A stretch of 11,354 bases of DNA from an uncultured Salinimicrobium sp. (GCA_946887025.1 CAMPJY010000086.1:1-11354), one strand, 5' to 3'. Shown: positions 1-8,006, numbered from the stretch's first letter. Made by a program: numbers and translations. Notes: generated by a model not told the origin, from the letters alone.

Positions 1-933
1 ACCATCGAGAAAAACAGCGATAATTTCAATATGCTTGTGATGGGTCCCTGGAGTCACGGGGACTGGGCGAGAAACAAAGTCAGACAGGCTGTCGGAAATG
101 TTTATTTTGGTGACAGCATCTCCTACAATTATCAAAAGAACGTGGAGACCCGGTTCTTCAACCATTTCCTGAAAGGAGAGGGCGACGGTTCTGTTGCACT
201 TCCGGAGGCTTATATGTATGATACTGGATTAAGGACGTGGGAATCCTATGAAGCCTGGCCTCCCAAAAAGGCAGTAAAAAAATCTTTCTTCCTGGGGGAT
301 GATCAGCAGCTGACATCCGGCCCTTCAGAAGGTGCAGAGGAATTCATAAGCGATCCGGAAAAACCTGTTCCTTATACGGAGGATATCAAGGTGGTATTCA
401 CCCCGCGAAAATTCATGACCGACGATCAGCGTTTTGCTGCTCGCAGGCCTGATGTGCTTGTGTACGAGACGGAAGTGCTGGAGGAGGACCTGAGCCTGGC
501 AGGGGAAGTGCTGGCGAAATTACAGGTCGCCACCACGGGGACTGCGGCTGACTGGGTAGTGAAAATCATCGATGTATATCCGCCCGATGCAGAGGATTTT
601 GAGGAAACCTCAGAGAACCAGAAGATGAGCAACTATCACATGATGGTCCGCAGCGAAGTGATCAGAGGCAGGTTCAGGAACAGTTTTGAAAAACCCGAAC
701 CTTTTGAACCCAACACCAAAACTGCGGTAAACCTGAAACTTCAGGATGTGCATCATACTTTTAAGAAAGGGCATAAACTGCAGATCCAGGTGCAGAGTAC
801 CTGGTTCCCGTATATTGACCTGAATCCGCAGACGTATGTGGATAATATTTTTGAGGCGGAAGAGGAAGATTTTCAGAAGCAGACACATACGGTGTATCAT
901 GATTCGGAGATCGAGGTGATGGTTTTGGAATAA
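1..933 (+). CDS. CocE/NonD family hydrolase, C-terminal part (5' end outside window)
   Basis: The reading frame is open from base 1, so the gene begins upstream; 310 residues are visible. The segment GPWSHGDW near the start (about residues 15-22 of the visible part) matches the GPWxH context that carries the catalytic histidine of the CocE/NonD, alpha-amino-acid ester hydrolase and glutaryl-7-ACA acylase group; the nucleophilic Ser and the Asp would lie upstream. From about residue 145 on, the sequence (VLVYETEVLEEDLSLAGE, then VKIIDVYPPDAED) resembles the beta-sandwich 'X-Pro dipeptidyl-peptidase C-terminal' domain. The family hydrolyses ester or amide bonds, often of peptides with small side chains; the substrate here cannot be told. 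The protein is probably exported, but its N-terminus is not visible. It lies 38 nt upstream of another putative peptidase gene on the same strand, consistent with co-transcription. The family call is firm; the exact activity is not. Confidence 0.9.
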   Translation, partial: TIEKNSDNFNMLVMGPWSHGDWARNKVRQAVGNVYFGDSISYNYQKNVETRFFNHFLKGEGDGSVALPEAYMYDTGLRTWESYEAWPPKKAVKKSFFLGDDQQLTSGPSEGAEEFISDPEKPVPYTEDIKVVFTPRKFMTDDQRFAARRPDVLVYETEVLEEDLSLAGEVLAKLQVATTGTAADWVVKIIDVYPPDAEDFEETSENQKMSNYHMMVRSEVIRGRFRNSFEKPEPFEPNTKTAVNLKLQDVHHTFKKGHKLQIQVQSTWFPYIDLNPQTYVDNIFEAEEEDFQKQTHTVYHDSEIEVMVLE

Positions 934-971
934 AACCTGAATTCTGAAGCCGGATTTATAAAATTAAGAGA

Positions 972-2801
972 ATGAGAAAATCAGTTGCAGTAATATCATT
1001 TTTTGTACTTCAGCTAATCCTGGGCTGTGCAAACTCCGAACAGAAGGAATTTACCGAGGCTGAGCGGGCGGCGGAGGCTGAAGAGCTTTCGCAATTTTTT
1101 GAAAGGGAGTTTCAGGTGGACCTTCAGCGATCCCCGATGCTACAGACCCGGCTCGGAATAAAGACGGAATACGGGAAGTGGGACAATTTCTCCCATCTGC
1201 AGTATGCGAAAGACCTGGAAATTGCAAAGAGGCGGAATTCCTATCTAAAAGATTCGATCGAAGTGGAGGCCCTGGGGGAGAATTCACGGTTGAGTTACCG
1301 GCTTTACAAACAGAAGGTGGAAAATGAGATCGAAGACTATAATTTCCGGTTTTATGATTATCCGGTTAATCAGATGCACGGGATACATGCAGAACTGCCG
1401 GCTTTCCTGATAAATATGCATCAGGTAGAGACCGTAAAAGATGCGGAGGCCTACATATCCCGGCTGAAAGGTATTCCTGAAGTCATGGAAGACGTGGTGG
1501 AAGGGATGAAGCTGCGGGAGATCAACCATATCATACCTCCTTCTTTCGTTTTTGACCATACCATCGAGGCCAGCAAGAATATCATTTCGGGTAAACCTTT
1601 TGAAAAATCTACTGAAGCCAGCACATTACTTGCCGATTTTCAGAAAAAGGTGGAGGCCCTGGATATTCCTTCCGAAAAGAAACAAGCCCTTCTGAAAAGC
1701 GGGGAAGAGGCTTTGGTGAATTATGTACAGCCGGCCTATACCAAACTTATTGATGCCCTTAAAGATCAACAACAGCGGGCGACCGCCGATCATGGGGTGT
1801 GGAAATTTCCAAAAGGAAAAGAATTTTACAGCCTTGCCCTAAAGAGGAATACTACCACAAACCTTACTGCAGAGCAGATTCACCAGTTCGGGCTGGACGA
1901 AGTGGCCAGGATTCATAAGGAAATGGAAGAAATTAAGGAGGAAGTGGGTTTTGAAGGGAGTCTGAAGGATTTCTTTGTACATATGCGTACCAGTGAAGAG
2001 TTTTACTACCCCAATGACTCCATTGGAAGAAAAGCCTATCTGAAGGACGCAACCGATATCATTGAAACCATGAAGGGAAGGCTGGATGAGCTTTTTATCA
2101 CGCAGCCTGAGGCAGCTATTGAAGTAAAGGCCGTGGAACCCTTCAGGGAAAAAAGTGCAGGAAAAGCTTTTTACAGCGCTCCGGCGCCTGATGGTTCCCG
2201 TCCGGGATACTACTACGCAAATCTTTACGACATGACAGCCATGCCCAAATACCAGATGGAGGCTTTGGCCTATCACGAAGGTATTCCGGGGCATCATATG
2301 CAGATCGCCCTTGCCCAGGAGCTGGAGGACATCCCCAGGTTCAGGAGGATCAGCTTTTACACCGCCTATGTGGAAGGCTGGGGCCTTTACGCAGAACTGG
2401 TTCCAAAGGAAATCGGATTTTATGAAGACCCCTATTCTGATTTTGGCAGGTTAGCCATGGAATTGTGGCGTTCCATCCGCCTGGTGGTCGACACCGGGAT
2501 ACATGCCAAAAAGTGGACCCGAGAGCAGGCAATAGAATATTATATGGAGAATTCCCCAAATGCGGAGAGCGATGCCATAAAAATGGTGGAGCGACATATA
2601 GTGATGCCGGGCCAGGCAACGGCTTATAAAATTGGAATGAACAAGATCCTGGAACTAAGGCAGAAAGCCAAGGAAGCCCTGGGCGAGGAGTTTGACCTAA
2701 AGGAATTCCACGAGGTGGTACTCACCAAAGGCGCCCTTCCGTTGAATATTCTGGAGGACAATGTAAATGAATGGATCAACAGTAAAAATCCCCAACAATA
2801 A
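972..2801 (+). CDS. DUF885 family lipoprotein, putative zinc metallopeptidase
   Basis: A 609-residue protein starting with a lipoprotein signal: a short basic n-region (MRK), a hydrophobic core, then LILGC with the lipidated cysteine at residue 19. It is therefore probably anchored in the outer or inner membrane facing the periplasm. The body matches the DUF885 family. The signature is YHEGIPGHHMQ at residues 434-444 (H435, E436, H441, H442), followed by a helix carrying E468 in YVEGWGLYAE. These His/Glu residues are the presumed metal ligands and catalytic acid, reminiscent of HExxH-type peptidases. The length of about 600 residues is normal for the family. Peptidase activity is inferred from family resemblance. 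The start is supported by the signal peptide beginning exactly there. The gene follows the CocE-type hydrolase by 38 nt and is directly followed by galM. Confidence 0.9.
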   Translation: MRKSVAVISFFVLQLILGCANSEQKEFTEAERAAEAEELSQFFEREFQVDLQRSPMLQTRLGIKTEYGKWDNFSHLQYAKDLEIAKRRNSYLKDSIEVEALGENSRLSYRLYKQKVENEIEDYNFRFYDYPVNQMHGIHAELPAFLINMHQVETVKDAEAYISRLKGIPEVMEDVVEGMKLREINHIIPPSFVFDHTIEASKNIISGKPFEKSTEASTLLADFQKKVEALDIPSEKKQALLKSGEEALVNYVQPAYTKLIDALKDQQQRATADHGVWKFPKGKEFYSLALKRNTTTNLTAEQIHQFGLDEVARIHKEMEEIKEEVGFEGSLKDFFVHMRTSEEFYYPNDSIGRKAYLKDATDIIETMKGRLDELFITQPEAAIEVKAVEPFREKSAGKAFYSAPAPDGSRPGYYYANLYDMTAMPKYQMEALAYHEGIPGHHMQIALAQELEDIPRFRRISFYTAYVEGWGLYAELVPKEIGFYEDPYSDFGRLAMELWRSIRLVVDTGIHAKKWTREQAIEYYMENSPNAESDAIKMVERHIVMPGQATAYKIGMNKILELRQKAKEALGEEFDLKEFHEVVLTKGALPLNILEDNVNEWINSKNPQQ

Positions 2802-2802
2802 A

Positions 2803-3822
2803 ATGACCAGGAAAAATATTCATCAATCCGAGCTCTTTGATTCCCTGAAAACAGTGGAACTAATCAATTCCAGAAAGACCAGGCTTGAGGTTCTGAATTA
2901 TGGAGCTGCCTTATTCAGCTTAAAATTCATGAGACCGGATGGGGAATACCTGAATGCTGTGGTATCTCCCGAGAAGCCGGAGGATTTCCTGGCACAGGAT
3001 TACTGGAAACACAACAAATGTTTTGGAGCTTCTGTGGGCAGGTATGCGGGCCGGATTTCGAATGGCGGCTTTAGCCTCAATGGAGAAGATTATTCCCTGT
3101 ATACCAACAATGGGATTCACCTGCATGGCGGGAAATTCGGTTTTACCTATAAATTCTGGGAGATAGAGGAGATTAAGAAGCACGATAACCCTTCGGTACG
3201 ATTATCTTATTTAAGCAAGGATGGGGAAGAGGGCTATCCTGGAAATATGAAAGTTTCTGTTACGTATACCCTAACTGATGAAGATGTTTTAAAGATTGAA
3301 TATTCGGCGACGACAGATAAGGATACAGTGGTGAACCTTACCAATCACGCTTATTTTAACCTGAACGGGGGAGGGGATATAACCGATCATCTGCTGTACA
3401 TACCTGCTGAGGAAGTTCTGGAAGCTGATGAAAGCCAGTTTCCCACCGGGGATTTTGTGAGCCTTACCAACAGCAGGAAGGATTTCTCAACTGCAAAGCC
3501 TCTGGGAGAAATTCCGCTGGACGATGTTTTCGTTTTGAATAAAAGCAGGAAAGAGGAGGTGGTGCTAAAGGGAACCAAAAGCGGTTTGACCCTGAAAATA
3601 GAGACCAATCAGCCTGCCGTTGTGGTCTATGCCCCGGAGGAGCTCCCGACGGATTGGGATTATCAGACCCAGGTGGCGGCTAAACATCCCTCTGTTTGTC
3701 TGGAGACCCAGAATTTTCCGGATGCCCCTAACCACAGCAAATTTCCCAGCAGTGTCCTGAAATCAGGGGAGGTTTATTCCAATAAGATGGCGTGGTCGTT
3801 CAGATTTGAGGATCAGAAATAG
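2803..3822 (+). CDS. galM: Aldose 1-epimerase (mutarotase)
   Basis: GalM interconverts alpha and beta anomers of aldoses, chiefly supplying alpha-D-galactose to galactokinase. Family hallmarks are visible: GRYAGRISNGGF (the NRI-like sugar-binding segment), GIHLHGG, TNHAYFNLNG with the conserved catalytic-site His, DDVFVL, and the C-terminal CLETQNFPDAPNH carrying the catalytic Glu. I chose the ATG at 2803, giving 339 residues, the usual family length. It begins one base after the DUF885 stop, which suggests translational coupling. An in-frame ATG at 2767 would add 12 residues inside the DUF885 gene and has a GGAGG at 2753-2757, so it cannot be excluded. There is no obvious signal peptide, so the protein is probably cytoplasmic. 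It lies upstream of the sugar symporter, separated by 141 nt. Confidence 0.93.
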   Translation: MTRKNIHQSELFDSLKTVELINSRKTRLEVLNYGAALFSLKFMRPDGEYLNAVVSPEKPEDFLAQDYWKHNKCFGASVGRYAGRISNGGFSLNGEDYSLYTNNGIHLHGGKFGFTYKFWEIEEIKKHDNPSVRLSYLSKDGEEGYPGNMKVSVTYTLTDEDVLKIEYSATTDKDTVVNLTNHAYFNLNGGGDITDHLLYIPAEEVLEADESQFPTGDFVSLTNSRKDFSTAKPLGEIPLDDVFVLNKSRKEEVVLKGTKSGLTLKIETNQPAVVVYAPEELPTDWDYQTQVAAKHPSVCLETQNFPDAPNHSKFPSSVLKSGEVYSNKMAWSFRFEDQK

Positions 3823-3836
3823 CCTCGATTCCTTTG

Positions 3837-3851
3837 TGAACTTATTGTTCA
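3837..3851. repeat. Inverted repeat TGAAC-TTATT-GTTCA after galM
   Basis: Perfect 5-bp arms (3837-3841 and 3847-3851) around TTATT, extending outward past one mismatch with TT at 3834-3835 pairing AA at 3853-3854. It lies 14 nt past the galM stop and about 112 nt before the symporter start. It may be an operator half of the symporter control region or a weak hairpin; there is no T-run, so it does not look like an intrinsic terminator. Confidence 0.4.
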
Positions 3852-3917
3852 TAATAAATAAGCGTATACCATACCATTATTCCGGATTTAATTTTATTTT
3901 TAAGAAATTTTTTAGAG

Positions 3918-3935
3918 TTTTCCTCTGAAGGAAAA
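3918..3935. repeat. Hairpin-forming inverted repeat in the symporter leader
   Basis: TTTTCCT (3918-3924) pairs perfectly with AGGAAAA (3929-3935) around a 4-nt CTGA loop, giving a 7-bp stem ending 28 nt before the symporter ATG. If transcribed it would form a small hairpin in the 5' leader; as DNA it could be a protein-binding site. AGGA in the right arm resembles a ribosome binding sequence but is too far from the start to act as one. Confidence 0.45.
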
Positions 3936-3963
3936 TGTTGTTGTTTCACATTAAATCAGGTTT

Positions 3964-5640
3964 ATGGATTTTGCTTTAGTCGATAAAATCATTTTTGCTG
4001 CTTATGCGGTCTTAATTTTTGGAATAGGGATCTGGGTTTCCAGGGGAAAGGGAGAGACCTCCGAAAGTTATTTCCTCGCAGATAAGAGTCTGCCCTGGTG
4101 GGCTATTGGAGCTTCGCTGATAGCAGCCAATATCTCGGCGGAACAATTTATTGGAATGTCGGGTTCGGGCTTTGCGGTGGGGCTTGCAATCGCTTCTTAT
4201 GAATGGATGGCAGCCATCACGCTGCTGATAGTGGGTAAATTCTTCCTCCCCATATTTATTGAAAAGAAGCTGTACACCATTCCTGAATTTGTGGAGGTGA
4301 GGTACAGCACCAACCTCAAGACAATCCTGGCGGTGTTCTGGGTCTGTCTCTTCATATTTGTTAATCTTACTTCGGTCTTATACCTGGGAGCCACTGCCCT
4401 TGACACCATTCTTGGAACGGGAGACGGCTCCATTTTCATGTACTCCGTTATAGGTCTGGCTCTTTTTGCTGCGGGCTATTCCTTATATGGAGGGCTTTCG
4501 GCTGTTGCATGGACTGACGTGGTGCAGGTGGTACTATTAATCGCTGGTGGATTGGTGACCACTTATATGGGACTTACACATCTTGCCGATGATGGAAATG
4601 TGTTTTCAGGAATGGTAAGGTTATATGAAGAAGTACCCGAAAAGTTTTCAATGATCATAGAAAAGGGTGAAATCTTCACCCCCAATGGGAAAGATGCGTG
4701 GTGGGATCTGCCAGGATTGGCGGTACTTGTAGGAGGAATGTGGGTAGCCAATCTTTACTACTGGGGCTTTAATCAGTATATCATTCAGCGTACTCTGGCA
4801 GCAAAGAGTCTGAGGGAATCCCAGAAAGGGATAATCCTGGCTGCATTCTTAAAACTGCTTATTCCCCTTATAGTTGTGGTACCCGGGATCATTGCCTATG
4901 TGATGAATATGGATGAAAATGGGGAAATAATACAAGGGACTGCCGATGCTTCCTTTTTTACGTCCCTGGGTGGGGTTATTAATGACAATGCCTCTCCCTG
5001 GCTGATCAGGGAATTCGTTCCCATAGGTTTTAAAGGTCTTGTGGTTGCTGCTCTGGCTGCCGCCATTGTGTCCTCTTTGGCTTCCATGCTGAATTCTACG
5101 GCGACTATTTTCACCATGGATATTTACAAGCCTTATTTTCAGAAAAAGAAATCGGAAAAGAATCTGGTATCCGTGGGAAGGATCACAGCAGCCATAGCCC
5201 TGTTAATCGCCGTAGTCCTTGCCCCCCAACTGGCGAGTCTTGGACAGGTATTTCAATATATCCAGGAATATACAGGAGTGGTGAGTCCGGGGATACTTGC
5301 AGTATTTATGCTGGGGTTATTCTGGAGGAAGACCACCAATAATGCCGCTATCTGGGGAGTTCTTTCCTCTATACCTATTGCATTCTACTTCAAAGTAGGG
5401 CCCAACGGCTGGATTGATAGTCCATTGTTCGTAAACCTGCCTTTTATGCACCAGATGATGATCACCTGGATACTGGTGATGCTGCTCATGGTGGTGATCA
5501 GTTATATTGAAGGGAAAGGAAAAAACCAGGAGAAATCCATAGTCATCACACCTACCTTGTTTAATACAGGTCCCGCTTTTAATATTGGAGCCTTTGCGGT
5601 TTCGCTGATTGTGGTGGCCCTTTATGCAATCTTCTGGTAG
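3964..5640 (+). CDS. Sodium/sugar (galactose or glucose) symporter, SSS family, vSGLT-like
   Basis: A 558-residue inner-membrane transporter with about 14 hydrophobic segments, very close to the Vibrio parahaemolyticus Na+/galactose symporter vSGLT as I remember that sequence: long blocks such as IAANISAEQFIGMSGSG, IASYEWM, YYWGFNQYIIQRTLAAKS, SSLASMLNSTATIFTMDIYK and QEYTGVVSPGILAVF are near-identical. Residues matching vSGLT sugar ligands are present: Q61 (vSGLT Q69), E80 (E88), N263 (N260), the gate Tyr Y266 (Y263) and K297 (K294). The Na2-site equivalents A54, I57 and the SS pair at 370-371 are also kept. It should couple Na+ influx to galactose or glucose uptake. Its placement between galM and galTK supports galactose as a natural substrate. 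The start fits the family's short N-terminus (MDFALVDKIIFAAY). It converges on galT across a shared terminator. Confidence 0.95.
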   Translation: MDFALVDKIIFAAYAVLIFGIGIWVSRGKGETSESYFLADKSLPWWAIGASLIAANISAEQFIGMSGSGFAVGLAIASYEWMAAITLLIVGKFFLPIFIEKKLYTIPEFVEVRYSTNLKTILAVFWVCLFIFVNLTSVLYLGATALDTILGTGDGSIFMYSVIGLALFAAGYSLYGGLSAVAWTDVVQVVLLIAGGLVTTYMGLTHLADDGNVFSGMVRLYEEVPEKFSMIIEKGEIFTPNGKDAWWDLPGLAVLVGGMWVANLYYWGFNQYIIQRTLAAKSLRESQKGIILAAFLKLLIPLIVVVPGIIAYVMNMDENGEIIQGTADASFFTSLGGVINDNASPWLIREFVPIGFKGLVVAALAAAIVSSLASMLNSTATIFTMDIYKPYFQKKKSEKNLVSVGRITAAIALLIAVVLAPQLASLGQVFQYIQEYTGVVSPGILAVFMLGLFWRKTTNNAAIWGVLSSIPIAFYFKVGPNGWIDSPLFVNLPFMHQMMITWILVMLLMVVISYIEGKGKNQEKSIVITPTLFNTGPAFNIGAFAVSLIVVALYAIFW

Positions 5641-5654
5641 AATTTATCAGGTAC

Positions 5655-5690
5655 AAAAAAAATCCGCGGAGTAGTTCCGCGGATTTTTTT
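5655..5690. terminator. Bidirectional intrinsic terminator between symporter gene and galT
   Basis: The arms TCCGCGGA (5663-5670) and TCCGCGGA (5676-5683) flank a GTAGT loop. The stem is preceded by eight A (5655-5662) and followed by seven T (5684-5690), so each strand reads a GC-rich stem followed by a U-run. GTAC flanks both ends (5651-5654, 5691-5694), lengthening the symmetry. It starts 15 nt after the symporter stop and ends 20 nt before the galT stop, so it can end both convergent transcripts. Confidence 0.95.
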
Positions 5691-5710
5691 GTACTCATAT
5701 TTCTCCTGAA

Positions 5711-6724
5711 TTATAAAGTTCTGAGTCTTTCTGCTGCTGATTCTGCAGTGATATCTCTCTGTGGGCCTGCAAACATTTCATAGCCTACCATAAATTTTCT
5801 GACAGTGCTGGAACGCAAAAGGGGGGGGTAGAAAGACATGTGGAAATGCCATTCGGGATGTTCCTGCCCATCGGTGGGACGCTGATGAATACCTGAAGAG
5901 TAGGGAAATGAGGTTTCGAACAACTTATCGTATTTGATGGTGAGGTCTTTCAGAATTTTGGCAAAGGCTGTTTCCTCTTCGGGAGCAAGACTGGCAATAC
6001 TCCGGTGCTGTTTTCTGGGGATGATCATGGTTTCAAAAGGCCAGACTGCCCAATAAGGGACCAGGGCTACAAAATGTTCATTCTGGAGCACCAGCCTTTC
6101 CTTCGCTTCCAGCTCCTGTTTCAGGTAATCGGATAACAGGCTGGTGTGGTGTTGGTCCCAGTGTTTTTTCAGGTGCAGGTTCTTCTTTTTCACCTCCTCA
6201 GGGATGCTGTACTGCGCCCAGATCTGTCCATGTGGATGCGGATTGCTGCAACCCATCACTTCCCCTTTGTTTTCAAAGATCTGAACGTAATTGATGTCTT
6301 CTCCGGAGCCCATTTCAAGAAATTCCTCTTTCCATTTCTGCACCACCTTGGTAATATCTTCGACAGTCATTTTTGGAAGGGTGAGGGAATGGTTTGGGGA
6401 GAAGCAGACTACTTTGCAGTAACCTGTTTCAGCCTGTGCTATGAAAAGACCGTCTTCTTTTTTTTCATGGCCTCCTTCAGGGAGCAGGGCGGCAAAATCG
6501 TTCTGGAAGGTAAAAGGATCCTTGTAATCCGGATTCACTTTCCCTCCGGCCCGAGTGTTCCCCGGGCAAAGATAACAGCCAGGATCGTAAGAGGGGCGGT
6601 TTTCATCAGGCAGGCTTTCCTGCTTCCCCTGCCAGGGTCTTTTATTTCGGTGCGGGGATACCAGGATCCATTCCCCTGTGAGTATATTGAGGCGTCGGTG
6701 CGGTTTTGAATTAAAATCGTCCAT
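5711..6724 (-). CDS. galT: Galactose-1-phosphate uridylyltransferase
   Basis: GalT exchanges UMP between UDP-glucose and galactose-1-phosphate, giving UDP-galactose and glucose-1-phosphate in the cytoplasmic Leloir pathway. At 337 residues it is close to the E. coli-type enzyme. The active-site motif NPHPHGQIW is at residues 161-169, with H165 as the uridylylated nucleophile and H163 before it. Zinc-site ligands typical of the E. coli class are present: C50 and C53 (CYLC), H112 and H163. The second metal site is represented by H280, H293 and H295 (EWHFH). No key residue is missing. The start codon shares one base with the galK stop (TAATG on the coding strand), so translation is probably coupled and galK is the upstream gene. 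Two 8-base homopolymers lie in the gene (C8 on the coding strand at 5821-5828, and A8 around 6458-6465). Confidence 0.97.
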   Translation of the reverse strand: MDDFNSKPHRRLNILTGEWILVSPHRNKRPWQGKQESLPDENRPSYDPGCYLCPGNTRAGGKVNPDYKDPFTFQNDFAALLPEGGHEKKEDGLFIAQAETGYCKVVCFSPNHSLTLPKMTVEDITKVVQKWKEEFLEMGSGEDINYVQIFENKGEVMGCSNPHPHGQIWAQYSIPEEVKKKNLHLKKHWDQHHTSLLSDYLKQELEAKERLVLQNEHFVALVPYWAVWPFETMIIPRKQHRSIASLAPEEETAFAKILKDLTIKYDKLFETSFPYSSGIHQRPTDGQEHPEWHFHMSFYPPLLRSSTVRKFMVGYEMFAGPQRDITAESAAERLRTL

Positions 6725-7890
6725 TACAAACTGTTTTTAGTGACTGTGGTTCCCTCACTGGGAAGTACTGAATAGGCTTTTAAATCTATACCAAAACGAT
6801 CAAAATAAGTTTTGGAGACTTCGGTTACGTACTCCTCAATCTTACTTTCTTCAATAACATTTATGGTACAGCCTCCAAAGCCTCCCCCCATCATCCGGGA
6901 ACCGTAAACATACGGATGATCCTTAGAGAAATCCACGAGGAAATCCAATTCCGGGCAGCTGACTTCATACTTAGAGCTCAACCCTGCATGGGATTGGTAC
7001 ATAAGTTTTCCAAATTCAGTCAGATCTCCGGCCTTCATGGCTTCTACAGCTTTCTCGACCCTAATATTTTCTTCGATAACATAAGAGGCTCTTCTTAGCA
7101 GGACTTCAGAAAGTTCTGAAGAAAATTCCTGAAGCTGGGAAAGACTGACATCCCTTAATGAAGTGACCTCGGGATAGTTTTTCTGAACCGTCTTTACGAC
7201 CTCCTCACATTGTTTTCGTCGGGTGTTGTATTCGCTTTCTGCCAGCTGGTGAGATACCATGGTATTCAGCAGCAGGATCTTACAGTCCTTGAAATCCGCG
7301 GGGATAAAATCTGCTTCCAAATTTTTGCAGTCCAGAAAAATAAGGCTGTCCTTTCTGCTCATTACCGATGCGAATTGGTCCATGATCCCGCATTTGGTAC
7401 CCACGAAGTTGTGTTCTGCCCTCATGGAGAGCTCTACGATCTCATCCTTGGAGAGTCCAAGGTTAAACAATTCGTTCAGGCCGGTAGCCAGTCCACATTC
7501 CAGGGCTGCAGAAGAGCTCACTCCTGCTCCGAAGGGTACCTCACTGTTGAGGATACAGTTGAAACCTTTAACGTTTTTTCCCAGCTTGCCAATTTCAGAA
7601 ACTACGCCGAGAATGTAGTTGTGCCAGCTGGTCTCGCTGACTTTCAGGTCGCGGAGATCAAACTGTAAAAGTTCCTCGAGATTCCGGCTGTAAATGTTGC
7701 AGGTATCGGAATGGTTCTCGGAAAACTCGAGATATATCTTTTTATCAATGGCTGTTGGAAGGACGAATCCAAGATTGTAATCCGTATGTTCTCCAATCAG
7801 GTTTATCCTTCCGGGTGAAGCTACGCTCAGGGAAGCTTTAAAATTCTTAAAAGTAGCCGTGAAGGGTGGATCTTGAGAGATTTTATTCAT
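6724..7890 (-). CDS. galK: Galactokinase
   Basis: GalK phosphorylates alpha-D-galactose at C1 with ATP, the first committed Leloir step. It is a GHMP-family kinase of 388 residues, normal length. Motif 1, [14 protein letters not shown] at 26-39, is the galactokinase signature and contains the presumed catalytic-site R28 and sugar-binding E34/H35/D37. The ATP-binding glycine/serine loop is [12 protein letters not shown] at 119-130. GIMDQFAS at 168-175 holds the catalytic base D171. Motif 3, GGGFGGC, is at 335-341. All expected functional residues are present. It is the first gene of a galK-galT operon, transcribed divergently from the Nudix-fold regulator gene, with a consensus -7 element about 46 bp upstream of its ATG. 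Confidence 0.97.
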   Translation of the reverse strand: MNKISQDPPFTATFKNFKASLSVASPGRINLIGEHTDYNLGFVLPTAIDKKIYLEFSENHSDTCNIYSRNLEELLQFDLRDLKVSETSWHNYILGVVSEIGKLGKNVKGFNCILNSEVPFGAGVSSSAALECGLATGLNELFNLGLSKDEIVELSMRAEHNFVGTKCGIMDQFASVMSRKDSLIFLDCKNLEADFIPADFKDCKILLLNTMVSHQLAESEYNTRRKQCEEVVKTVQKNYPEVTSLRDVSLSQLQEFSSELSEVLLRRASYVIEENIRVEKAVEAMKAGDLTEFGKLMYQSHAGLSSKYEVSCPELDFLVDFSKDHPYVYGSRMMGGGFGGCTINVIEESKIEEYVTEVSKTYFDRFGIDLKAYSVLPSEGTTVTKNSL

Positions 7891-7935
7891 GAAGGTTTTT
7901 TATGGATGAGAATTTTCCAACTATTTATTTAAAGT

Positions 7936-7943
7936 CAAAGATA
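7936..7943 (-). promoter_or_regulatory. Putative Bacteroidota -7 promoter element for galKT
   Basis: The plus strand reads CAAAGATA, so the minus strand reads TATCTTTG, an exact match to the Bacteroidota sigma-ABfr -7 consensus TAnnTTTG. It lies about 46 bp upstream of the galK ATG, a reasonable leader distance. No TTG (-33) was found 17-23 bp upstream, so the promoter may be weak alone or need activation. Confidence 0.6.
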
Positions 7944-7991
7944 ATAAACGTATTTTGTACATTAATTTTTTTATTGTTTAAATTGTCCTTT

Positions 7992-8006
7992 TTTTGTAGA
8001 ACAAAA
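7992..8006. promoter_or_regulatory. Putative operator: perfect inverted repeat TTTTGT-AGA-ACAAAA
   Basis: Six-base arms (7992-7997 and 8001-8006) flank AGA. The site ends 9 nt before the ATG of the regulator gene and lies about 50 bp upstream of the galK -7 element. This fits an autoregulatory site for the adjacent Nudix-fold protein, which as a dimer would bind a palindrome. The assignment is inference; the symmetry is directly visible. Confidence 0.5.

Larger units (their letters stand above)
3823..3963. other. Intergenic region upstream of the sugar symporter
   Basis: This is 141 AT-rich bases between galM and the symporter. It holds two inverted repeats, listed separately, and no ORF of note. 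No exact TAnnTTTG element was found. The closest matches are TAATTTTA at 3889-3896 and TATTTTTA at 3895-3902, each one base off the Bacteroidota -7 consensus and neither with a convincing TTG at the right distance. A promoter for the symporter is likely somewhere here, but I cannot place it. Confidence 0.4.

Noticed and set aside
1839..2297. A 152-codon open frame on the minus strand
   Set aside because: It is antisense to the DUF885 gene, overlapping its conserved region; nothing about it looks like a real protein.
3837..3851. Inverted repeat after galM considered as an intrinsic terminator
   Set aside because: The stem is only five AT-rich pairs plus two after a mismatch, with no following T-run, so termination is not supported; it is listed only as a repeat.
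6146..6709. A 187-codon open frame on the plus strand
   Set aside because: It lies antisense to galT, whose frame carries all active-site and zinc-site motifs; the plus-strand product shows no recognisable domain and has shadow-like composition.
7210..7668. A 152-codon open frame on the plus strand
   Set aside because: It is antisense to galK, covering its GHMP motif region; no domain is visible and galK coding is unambiguous.
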